From: Styela clava
Taxonomy: Eukaryota; Chordata; Ascidiacea; Stolidobranchia; Styelidae
Direction: 5' to 3'
NCBI RefSeq assembly: GCF_964204865.1
Contig: NC_135255.1
Span: forward strand, 12,925,135 to 12,989,134
DNA: 64,000 nt
The notes under the pieces: model-generated
Seen by the model: only the letters and a program-made list of their open reading frames with translations
What the model was told of the DNA's origin: nothing
The model's database searches: none
Program-made: the position numbers and the translations under genes
Part shown: piece after piece, positions 47,388 to 58,139 of the stretch
How positions within the stretch are numbered: the stretch's first letter is position 1
How the letters are laid out: the number at the start of each line of letters is the position of its first letter

Positions 47388-49394
47388 ATGGGTAATATTG
47401 TGATGTTGGTATTTACCTATCATGTTTACGATTACATCATATTAAATGCGGAATAGGTATAAAGTGTATCAAATGTACATTTTAAATGTTTGGTATGTTT
47501 TATTTGAAGGAAATACCAAAAGAAATGTTATCATTTCGTTGGTAGCAGTTGTTCTTATAATCAGCGGCATTGTAGTTGCGATTGTAACAAATATGAACAC
47601 TTTTTGTTCTAATATCACCACTACAACTCCGACGAATACTACTGCCGCTTCAACAACTACTGAGACTATCCAGATGTTAACTGATCCAGGTTGGCTATAA
47701 ATATCTGAAAACGAAAAGGGCATAATTTTAAATAAAAAGGGTAACAAGGTCCCGGTTTCAAACTCTTACTTAACAGACGGGTGCAAAATGCACTTGAATT
47801 GCATGTGCATGCGAATGATATATTTATTATCAATCGAAACAAGTCATTCAAGCAGTCAAGTAATTAGTATCAGAGACATCCAATTAATCTATTAATTCAA
47901 AAAAAATGTTCACGTCGGGTAGATTTTTTATGGAGGGAATGCATAATATACAACTATCCTATAGTGACAAATGATTTATAGGACTTCTGTGCGCTACTAC
48001 AAATATTCTATCATTGAATAAACAAACGTTTCTTGATTGGTAGTAAACGCGCTATGTACTATAACAATTCGGGTTCAAAATGAATTACGATTGCACCTAT
48101 TGTTTAAATATCTCGGATAGGTTTCATTGACTGAACAAGTTATATTTAAACCTCTCTGTTTTTACTCATTTCCAAAAATTTTGAGCTTGAACAGAATAAA
48201 CTTGATCGATCTTAACTTATTCTGCAGATCCGGCTTGTTACTGGATTGAAATCGATAAATCAATCAACATGAATTATGATGATGCGGTTGACGCCTGTTT
48301 GAAAAAGAATGGAGTAATTGGTTCTCCGAAGGATGAAAATGCTCTTAACGCATTCATGGACTATGTGAGGCCGGAAAGAGGATACCGTAGAAGATTATGG
48401 ACAAGTTTACAGATTGATCCTGAGGTAATTAACTGTCTTAGAAAACACTAAATCAAAACATTTGAGTTCAAAAGGGTTTGTATATGTTTTTCCATGCGTT
48501 AATTAAACAATTCCAAAAAATTAGCAAAAGCCAAAAACTGTTGCTAGAGGCTGGTAGAGGCTGGTAGAGGCAACGAAATATTTTGTAGTTATATTTTTTT
48601 AAACAAGAGAATGATGCTTAAATATATAGATACGAATGCCAAAGCGAAGCATTAGCCTACCTTACCTTTTACAGAAACCTTACGTAGTCTACTGTACGGT
48701 ACGATGGAAAAAACTGACGCGTTTCGCGTAGAATGAGAGAGGTCGCTGAACCGCTACAAATAATTTTTTAATTTTGAAGAGGTCATCACACAAATTTCGG
48801 ACGGAAAATCGAATCACATAGAATCATAAAGCACACATGAAGTTTAGAAATAAATTAAGTAGTAGATCTCAAGCGAAAAATACGTTCTTAAACCATTAAA
48901 ATTTCGAAGCAATTGGTCTAGTAGTAGATGAGGAAAGCAGTTTTTTCATAAAAAGAAGAAAAATATCAGCGAAAACAACAAACAACCTCATAATAACAAA
49001 ACGATCCATAGATACACTAAAATGAGTTTAATAAAATATTGCTGTTATCCCCCCCCAATCGAATTCTCCCAGCAATTCCAACCTTTGAACTAACTTATTA
49101 ATATTGCTTTAATTAAACCATGCTATCTCTCAAATTCAATTGACTTATTTTTAGACGAATGTGATATCACCTGAGGGTGCATACACCAAATGGTCAAAAT
49201 GGCAACCCGACCTAGGGTCTCCGTTCGTAACTTTTACCGGAGTTATGCTGATGGTACATGTAGACGAGACAACAGACAAGAACGGGATGGCAAATTGGTT
49301 TGTCACATCACTAGCATACGGAGTTGTATGTCAGACTTATCTAAATGACAAAAAAAGGCCAACCGATGTTGATTACCTCGATGGATCATGTTAA
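47388..49394 (+). CDS. alpha4: membrane-anchored C-type-lectin-like protein, 4 exons, mosaic
   Basis: Predicted 206 aa. Exons 47388-47391, 47510-47689, 48228-48424, 49155-49394 (621 nt). MGNTKRN, anchor, and the shortest stalk (CSNITTTTPTNTT..., no EKKTTT block), then DPACYW and the CTLD. The triad position reads Q-P-D within KWQPDLG, the only copy with the galactose-type QPD spelling, but the WND calcium motif and both loop cysteines are still missing. Exons 1-3 resemble alpha1 (NMNY, same stalk deletion), whereas exon 4 resembles alpha5 (SPFVTFTG, DETTDKNG, SLAYG, TYLND), suggesting gene conversion or unequal crossing-over. Intron 1 is open from MRNRYK, so an alternative unspliced start is possible. 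Poly(A) candidate at 49574. Confidence 0.84.
48604..49018. repeat. Intron-3 element of alpha4
   Basis: Ortholog of the alpha1 intron-3 element, same ends. A small extra 'ggctggtaga' duplication lies just before it (near 48551-48570). Confidence 0.6.
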
Positions 49395-50245
49395 AATGAT
49401 TTTATTCAGAGATTAAAACGATTATTACGTATATGATTTTTTTCTAATATTCGCCAATCCCGTGATACTTCTTATCTGTCAATTTCTCATAAATTTGTAG
49501 ATGTATAAACTGGCGTTTCAATTGTAGAAGAATGCCAATATAATTGACATAAGTCATCTGCAAAAGAACTGACAATAAAAATCGGTTAGATTTGCCCAAA
49601 TTGCCAATGTTTTGGAGCAAGCCAATAAACTCATTTTATTTTGGAAAACGATGCATGTTGTATATCTCAACGATGTGTTGACAAAATCATTAAGTTTGCA
49701 TCTTGAACGCCATAATAATTACATACATACAAAATTAAAAAAAAATCGATACTGACAGTTTCCTTATGAAAGTGTGACATACTTTGTATTCGAATAAAAT
49801 TTCTACTTCATCTAGTGTCGTATTGAAAAAACCATTGCGGGTTTTTAGGTGAAAGTGAACATATCAGTTCTGCGATGAAAAAAAAAGATACCGAAACCGG
49901 CCTGTATGGTGGAGAAAGAATGAACTAGTTTATGTTTCTGTAATCTGCAGACGATCGTTGTTAATTTATATTTCTGCCGCATAACCAGAACATCCAAGGT
50001 ATTGAGGAGAATGATCTCACAGTCTGAGACATATATCTTATTCAAGAGGTAGTCGCTTGATGATTTATACAAGATAGAACTTTGAAAATGCAAAGACAGC
50101 AAGACAGTTTTGGGTAGTTCAATTATTGGACATTTGCAGAGTATACAAAATATCTTCGTCCATACGCTTCTTTTGGATGCATTTGGTCTCTTAAGAGTAA
50201 ATGAATAGTCCGGTAAGATGACATAGAAGAGAAGTGGTATTCACG

Positions 50246-50925
50246 TCAATTAAAATGGCCGATTGACGGCTTGAACTGCCAGTAATTCAGACAGCAAACT
50301 TGTTTTATTCCCGATATCTATAACAAGACATAAAAATCAAACTATAGCATGGCTATCGAGGACTATTTAAAAAAGTAGTATAGCCAAGAATAAATTTGAA
50401 ATATTATTAAAATTTCTTATATAACTGTTTCACTTTGGAATAATAATCTAGCAATTTTGCAACGACGCGAGATATATTGGTTTACCCACATTGACATAGA
50501 AGAGTACACTTTACATAGTGATCCAACATTTTTGTATATGCGTTTTTACAATTGAGTATACCCATTATCCCCAATTTTAGTCGTGTTCCACATTTATAAT
50601 ATAATTTGGTATTATTATTATTGGCGCTACGATTTGCCCAATGTGCGAGGCTATTGCAGTTGAGATCTAGCTAGTATCAGTTAGACATACAATTTGAAAG
50701 ATTGTAGTTCTTTATATTTCAAAATAGCGGCCCCGTTGACTGACCTGAAAAAAATTACAAACAGAATTTTGTAAATTCAAAAAACCTGGTATGACATAAT
50801 TTTGCCATTTTCTGTAAATATAGCACTCCGATTATAAATACTTATAAATGGATTTTAGGTAGAATATGGGAAACAAACAGAGAAAAAGTATCTGAAGCAG
50901 TTGGGAAAAAAAGAAACACAATAAA
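50246..50925 (+). promoter_or_regulatory. beta4 5' flank, empty element-B site
   Basis: P-beta copy closest to the beta1 flank. It carries a single taatttgg octamer near 50602, that is, no element B. Confidence 0.55.
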
Positions 50926-51249
50926 ATGGGTAATAATATAATGTTGTTATTTACCTATCATGTTTACTACTACATCATATTGAATGCGGAATAAGTAAGT
51001 ATAAAGTGTATCAAATGTACATTTAAAATCGTTGGTATGTTTTATTTGAAGGAAATACCAGAAGAAATGCGATCATTTCGTTGATTGCCGCTGTTGTTAT
51101 AATCTGCTGCATTGTAGTCGCGGTTTTAACGAATAAGAACACTTTTTCTTCTACTATCACCACTACAACTCCGACGAATACTACTGCCGCTTAAACAACT
51201 ACTGAGACTACGCAGATGATAACAGAGAAGAAGACTACAAATGATCCAG
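50926..51249 (+). pseudogene. beta4: lectin-like exons 1-2 with a premature stop
   Basis: Exons 50926-50929 and 51052-51249 match beta1, but the stalk codon TCA has become TAA at 51192-51194. No exons 3-4 follow; similarity stops at the element F end (51522). A decayed gene fragment. Confidence 0.88.
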
Positions 51250-51521
51250 GTTGGCTATAAAAATCCGAAAAAAAGCAAGCGACATAAATAATTTTTCAAA
51301 CTAGAATGTAACAGAGTGCCCTCGTCCATCTGTTACTTAACAGCCCGGTGCAAAATGCATTTGAAATGCATGTACATTCTTATGATATATTTACAATTAA
51401 TCGAAAAAATTCCCAAGCAGTCATGTAATTAGCATCAGAGACATCCAATTAATCTAATATTTCAATAGATGTGATTACGTCGGGATGGTATGTGATGGAT
51501 ATAATGCATATGCAGCTATCA

Positions 51522-51590
51522 CAGTGGTTCTCGTACTTTTTGAAAAAATATTCCACCGCGGACCCCTTGCAATTTTTTGATCCCCGGCCT
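51522..51590. mobile_element. Element F, left end only (hAT), in beta4 intron 2
   Basis: Same cagtggttctcgtactttt terminus and the same insertion point (after agctatca) as in beta1, showing that beta1 and beta4 descend from one disrupted gene. Confidence 0.6.
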
Positions 51591-52873
51591 TGTTCATAGC
51601 TAATTTCCGATACGCCAGCTTTTCGGAAACGAAGTTTATCGATCCCATATTAATCTTCCAGTTCTCACATCATGTCAGTATTCTGTTGCTCGGAGTATAA
51701 TGTTAACTACGTCTCCAAGAAGTGTTTCATCGCCACTTTACGAATTTCATAATCTCGACCATTTCGAACTGTAGCGGATCGCCTGCACCATGCATGATCA
51801 TTTATCAATACTTCGCAATCAAAGTGGACTAGGTGCCAGTTGAAATTATAACCTACCCATCCTAAATAATAACTGACAATCATAAAATGGCCAAAACATT
51901 GCTGTGATCAAATCCAAAACACAAGCACCGTTATTATACGCTGGATGTCACAGATATTTGAGCAATAAAACTATTCTAACTGACTACGGTATTAGTGGAA
52001 TGAAGTTTTGTTAAACGGATATTTTATCATCGCCTTGTAGATTTGACAAATTTTTGCCTTGAAAGAGCTGAGAACAGTAGTTTCAGCATGTTTTAGGCCA
52101 GGGCGTGCCTGAGAAATAGCGATCTTTGCAGCATGATATTTTGTTAGTATGTCGTCACGCTCGATTACTTATCGATCTTAAGATCGGTAAGTATGTTCAT
52201 GGTATTTGTCTGTTTGTCTGTTAGATGAACGCGATATCTCAAGAAGGCAAGGTTGAATCTGCTCCAAATTTTGTGCATTTATCACATCTCGGACCAGAAG
52301 CCTATTGATTTTGGATGAATTATGTCGTATAATTAGTGAGGTATTAATTAATAAGTGATGGGACACGCGGTGTCACTACAGAGCCATGATTCGAAACCAC
52401 AGTTTCGATTGATAAGTCTTCGGTCTCCAACCGATGTTCTCGTTTTATTGATTGCTAACTGCACAACAAGAATTAGATCTGCCGCTCATACTGATTGTCT
52501 ATGTTCATTCTCAATGCCATCACACAGAAGTATGAAAGTATTTTTGTATATACTGTATATATATATTGTGTATATATATTTTGATGTAACGTGACATGGA
52601 ACGATTACAAGAACAATGTTTGTTTTATGCGAGGATCTTCATTTAGGCATATTTCATGTTTTCGTGCATGTAAACTCAAACCGTTTATACAGACCGGTTT
52701 TGATAAGGGCTGTAGTCTAACATAGCACCACAATCTTGTGATTTTTTACCCTCGAGGTAATTATCACATTTTACCATAACAAAATTCTGGTTTATCTTTT
52801 TTCGTATCGACTGTTGATGAATAGTAAGATCATGTATTTTGACCAATAAGAGGCTGTGGGCGTGTAGATGAAA
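51591..52873. repeat. U5 repeat block R1/R2
   Basis: R1 matches U1 and U2; R2 starts near 52099. It contains the same hairpin and TA-rich tract. No gene seen. Confidence 0.65.
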
Positions 52874-52881
52874 CCTTAGAT

Positions 52882-53510
52882 CAGGGTCGTCCGATCTTTT
52901 TGGCCAAAGGGCCACATGTAATTTACTAAAAAGTGCGTGGCCCACTTAACATTGTAGTTATGTTTTAGTTTTGCTACACTGACTACAGGTTTATAAAAAA
53001 AAAAAAAAAAAAATACCCTCACCCCAAACTTTCACAGTTATGAGAACAATAAAACTGTTGTTTCCCAACCATTCATGGGGCGCCGTCAGTGGTTATTCCC
53101 AAAAGTTTCGCAAGACGCTTGATCATTTCCATCACAGCTCCCAACAAATCAATGTCCATAGTCGTGCCACTAATTGGGATAATGGCTGTGAACTCTTCAG
53201 GAATTTCAAAATCAATAATAACTCCACGCATGAAGAGCAGTAGACTTAATGCCAGTATTTTCGTTAAGCGCCGAGGAATACGATGAAAACTTTCCCGCTT
53301 TTGCAATTGAAGCTTCTGCTATAGATTTCCCAAGCTCTTCAACACGAAGAGAATCGTCTGTATTGACAGGTTTATATTTGCAAACGACTCTTTTATTTCC
53401 GGACATCAATACTCAATTTTTTTATTCAATTCCGAAAAATACAGCGCGGGCAACTCAAAATGTTTGCGCGGGCCACATATGGCCCACGGGTCACGGGTTA
53501 GACGACCCTG
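52882..53510 (-). mobile_element. Element A copy 5 (hAT), complete ends
   Basis: cagggtcgtc to gacgaccctg, flanked by ccttagat at 52874-52881 and 53511-53518. Lacks the 'aaaacaagtca' segment next to the GITTDGAP region that the other copies have, so its frame differs there. Confidence 0.9.
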
Positions 53511-53518
53511 CCTTAGAT

Positions 53519-54630
53519 TATATCGGAGGGCAAATACCAGTACATCACATTTGCGTTGCGTATTTCACGCTTTCGCTCAGAATTAATTTCTGGAAACGTC
53601 GTTTACAACTCAGTAATGCGATAAATGGAAACAATATTTCACATGACGTATATTCACAGTTTTCGTCATAACGGGGCTCTTGCAAGATCTAGGAAAAATC
53701 GCGCCTGCGGCGGTACCCGCGCAGGGGGGTTAGGGAAATATTTTGAGAGAAGTAGAAGAGGACGCTCGTTAGAAGGGGTCGATAGATGCACGCGAGTTGC
53801 GAGTTGCGCCGGACGAATGATGGTAATTCGTCCGGTTTGCTGCCTCCGACCCATTTAGACCCCTGAGTAATGTGGATAACACATCATAAACCGGTAACTC
53901 CTAATGGAAGTCGAGTTTCATCAATGTCCGGGTCCGTAATCACTCAACCGTGGCGACATTTTTTGTGATAAACTTGATCTCAATTGCTTCGTATAACCTA
54001 AATATGGCATCCATACCTATTACCATTCCGAGATATTACCTGGAATCACTGAAGCGTGACTGGGGGTACGAGAAAAAAATGCAATTGAATAATTATTCCA
54101 GCCGTGCCCATGTCTTTAGATTCCTAATAGGATTCGCCAGAATATTGCAATAATTTAAAATCCCTTCACCGTGACTGGGGGTGGGTGTAAAAAAATATTT
54201 AAAAAAACATTTAACTAACTTTTCCAACCATCCTTATGTTCTTCAATTCCTAACAGGACCTCTCAGAGGCCTGTAATAAGTCAAAATCACTGGGTCGTGA
54301 CTGTGGGGTAGGAGAAAAAAAATCCTTAAAAAATTTCAAATAACTTTTCCAACTATTTCTATGTACTAAATTTCTTAATATCCTCATTCCGAGCCGCACA
54401 ACATTCCAAAGTCAATGGAGCGTAACGCGGAGGTTAAATACCAATTTTCCGGTTGTGCAATATTCAATAAATTGTTCTTATTGGTAATTAAGCAACGCGT
54501 TGCCCAAAAACGTTTTTGACTCGCTCTCTCTGGCTCGATCGTTCTGAAAAATATTCTTAGTTAGTTAGGTCTAAACCCCTCAATTTTTGTCCGGATCGGC
54601 ACGCCAGTTTTCAAGGAAACGCACGTCAAA
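53519..54630. repeat. U5 block R3 (GC-rich plus ~120-bp subrepeats)
   Basis: Same layout as the other units; the subrepeat part resembles U2, the upstream part U3/U4, so it may be recombinant. No gene seen. Confidence 0.6.
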
Positions 54631-55273
54631 TAAAATGGCCGATTGACGGCTTGAACTGCCAGTAAATCAGATCGTGAATTTGTTTCATTCTCGTTATCTA
54701 TAACAAGACATAAAAGTGAAACTAATTAGTATGATCATAAATCATCGAGGACTATTTGAAAAAGAAGTATAGTCAAGAATAATTTTGAAATATTTTTAAA
54801 ATTCTCTAATAAATCTCTTTCACTTTGGAATAATAAACTAGTAATTTGGAAGATACGAGAGATCTATTGAGTATACTTATTATCCTCAATCTTAGTTATG
54901 TTTCACTTTTATAATATAACTTGGTATTATTATTGGCTCTACGTCGAGACGCACAATGTGTGAGGCCATTGCGATTGAGATCTAGTTAGTATCAGTTAGA
55001 CATACAAATTTGAAAGATTGTAGTTTTTTATATTTCCATATATCGGCCCCGGTGACTAGGCTGAAAACATTTACAATCGGAATTTTTGTAAATTCAAAAA
55101 ATCAGGTATAATAAAAATTTCATTTTTTGTTTAAATATAGAAATCCGTTTATAAATCATAATTTTACGTTTTTTTATGTTTTATAATTGTAAATTAATTT
55201 TAGGTCGAACACAAGAAACAAAGGAACACAATTTGGCAAATAGACTTGTTCAGAAACAAAGACATACAATATA
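54631..55273 (+). promoter_or_regulatory. alpha5 5' flank (uninterrupted P-alpha)
   Basis: Whole-length match to the alpha1 flank with small differences; the agttagac site is empty. Confidence 0.5.
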
Positions 55274-57298
55274 ATGGGTAATATTGTGATGTTGGTATTT
55301 ACCTATCATGTTTTCGATTACATCATATTAAATGCGGAATAGGTATAAAGTGTATCAAATGTACATTTTAAATATTTGGTATGTTTTATTTGAAGGAAAT
55401 ACCAGAAGAAATGTTATCATTTCGTTGATAGCAGTTGTTCTTATAATCAGCGGCATTTTAGTTGCGATTGTAACAAATATGAACACTTTTTCTTCTACTA
55501 TCACCACTACCACTCCGACTACAACTCCGACGAATACTACTGCCGCTCCAACAACTACTGAGAATGTCCAGATGTTAACAGAAAAAAAGACCACAACTGA
55601 TCCAGGTTGGCTATAAATACCTGAAAACGAAAAGTGGCATAATTTAAAAAAAAAAGGGTAACAAGGTCCCGGTTTCAAACTCTTACTTAACAGACGGGTG
55701 CAAAATGCACTTGAATTGCATGTGCATGCGAATGATATATTTATAATCAATCGAAACAAGTCACTGAAGCAGTCTATAATTAGTATCAGAGACATCTAAT
55801 TAATCTATTAATTCAAAAAAATGTTCACGTCGGGATGATATGTGATGGAGGGAATGCATAATATACAACTATCCTATAGTGACAAATAATATATTGGACT
55901 TCTGTGCGCTTCTACAAATATTCTATCATTGAATAAACGAACGTTTTTTGATTGGCAGTAAACGCGCTATTTACTATAACAATTCGGGTTCAAAATGAAT
56001 TACGATCGCACCTATTGTTTAAATATCTCGGATATGTTTCATTGACTGAACATGTTATATTTAACCTCTCTGTTTTTACTCATTTCCAAAAATTTTGAGC
56101 TTGAACAGAATAAACTTGATCGATCTTAACTTATTATGCAGGTCCGGTTTGTTACTGGATTGAAATCGATAAATCAAAAAGCATGAATTATGATAAAGCG
56201 GTTGACGCCTGTTTGAAAAAGAATGGATTTATTGGTTCTCCGAAGGATGAAAATGCTCTTAACGCATTTATGGACTATGTGAGGCCGGAACTAGGAAACC
56301 GTAGAAGAATATGGACAAGTTTACAGATTGATCCTGAGGTAATTAACTGTCTTAGAAAATACTAAATCAAAACATTTGAGTTCAAAAAGGTTTGTATATG
56401 TTTTTACATGTGTTGATTGAACAATTCGAAAAAATTAGCAATAACTGTTGCTAGAGGCTGGTAGAGGCTAACCATAAGCAACGAAATATTTTGTAGTTAT
56501 ATTTTTTAAACAAGAGAATGATGCTTAAATATATAGATACGAATGCCAAAGCGAAGCATTAGCCTACCTTACCTTTTACCGAAACCTTACGTAGTCTACT
56601 GTACGGTACGATGGAAAAAACTTACGCGTTTCGCGTAGCATGAGAGAGGTCGCTGAACCGTTACAAATGATTTTTTTAATTTCGAAGAAGTCTTCACACA
56701 AATTTCGGACGGAAAATCGAATCACATAGACTCTTAAAGCACACAGGAAGTTTAAAAATAAATTAAGTAGTAGATCTCAAGCGAAAAATACGTTCTTAAA
56801 CCACTAAAATTTCGAAGCAATTGGTCTAGTAGTAGATGAGGAAAGCAGTTTTTTCATAAAAAGAAGAAAAATATCAACGAAAACAACAAACAACCTCATA
56901 ATAACAAAACGATCCATAGATACACTAGAATGAGTTTAATAAAATATTGCTTTTATCCCCCCCAATCGAATTCTCCCAGCAATTCCAACCTTTGAGCTAA
57001 CTTATTAATATTGCTTTAATTAAACCATGCTATCTCTCAAATTTAATTAACTTATTTTTAGACGAATGTGATATCACCTGAGGGTGCATACACCAAATGG
57101 TCGAAAGGGAAACCCTGGGGGTCTCCGTTCGTAACTTTTACCGGAGTTATGCTGATTGTACATGTAGACGAGACAACAGACAAGAACGGGATGGCAAATT
57201 GGACCCTTGGATCACTAGCATACGGAGTTGTATGCCAGACTTATCTAAATGACGAAAAAAGGCCAACCGATGTTGATTACCTCGATGGATCATGTTAA
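55274..57298 (+). CDS. alpha5: membrane-anchored C-type-lectin-like protein, 4 exons, most diverged
   Basis: Predicted 215 aa. Exons 55274-55277, 55396-55605, 56142-56338, 57062-57298 (648 nt; exon 4 is one codon shorter than in the paralogs). MGNTRRN, anchor, stalk with AAPTTTENVQ changes and TEKKTTTDP, then GPVCYW (Ala to Val before Cys) and a CTLD with YDKAVDAC, RPELGNRRR and IWTSL. The long loop reads KGKPWGSPF, so the triad position is K-P-W, and NWFVTS of the paralogs is NWTLGS. Terminal Cys kept. Intron 1 is open from MRNRYK. The first AATAAA used as poly(A) candidate in the paralogs is mutated to AATCAG near 57485; the second (57690) is intact. Confidence 0.83.
56511..56936. repeat. 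Intron-3 element of alpha5
   Basis: Ortholog of the alpha1 intron-3 element, same ends. Confidence 0.6.
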
Positions 57299-58139
57299 AA
57301 TGATTTTATTCAGAGATTAAAACGATTATTACGTATATGATTTTTTTCGCATATTCGCCAATCCCGTGATACTTCTTATCTGTCAATTCTCATAAATTTG
57401 TAGATGTATAAACTGGCGTTTCAATTGTAAAACAATGTCATCACTCCAATATAATTGACATAAGTCAACTGCAAAAGAACTGACAATCAGAATCGGTTAG
57501 ATTTGCCCAAATTGCCAGCCAATGAACTCATTTTATTTTGGAAAACGATGCATGTTGTATATCTCAACGATGTGTTGACAAAATCATTAAGTTTGCATCT
57601 TGAACGCCATAATAATTACATACATACAAAATTCAAAAAAAATCGATACTGACAGTTTCCTTATGAAAGTGTGACATACTTTGTATTCGAATAAAATTTC
57701 TACTTCATCTAGTGTCGTATTGAGAAAATCATTGGGGGTTTTTAGGTGAAAGTGAACATATCAGTTTTGCGATGAAAAAAAAAAGATACCGAAGCCGGCC
57801 TGTATGGTGGAGAAAGAATGAACTAGTTTATGTTTCTGTAATCTGCAGACGATCGTTGTTAATTTATATTTCTGCCGCATAACCAGAACATCCAAGGTAT
57901 TAAGGAGAATGATCTCACAGTCTGAGACATATATATTATTCAAGAGGTAGTCGCTTGATGATTTATAGAAGATAGAACTTTGAAAATGCAAAGACAGCAA
58001 GACAGCTTTGGGTAGTTCAATTATTGGACATTTGCAGAGTATACAAAATATCTTCGTCCATACGCTTCTTTTGGATGCATTTGGTCTCTTAAGAGTAAAT
58101 GAATAGTCCGGTAAGATGACATATAAGAGAAGTGGTATT

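Larger units (their letters stand above)
44176..51521 (+). repeat. Array unit U4 (alpha4 gene plus beta4 remnant)
   Basis: Contents: R2, complete element A, R3, uninterrupted alpha flank, alpha4 gene, beta4 flank with an empty element-B site, and beta4 exons 1-2 with a stop codon. Confidence 0.8.
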
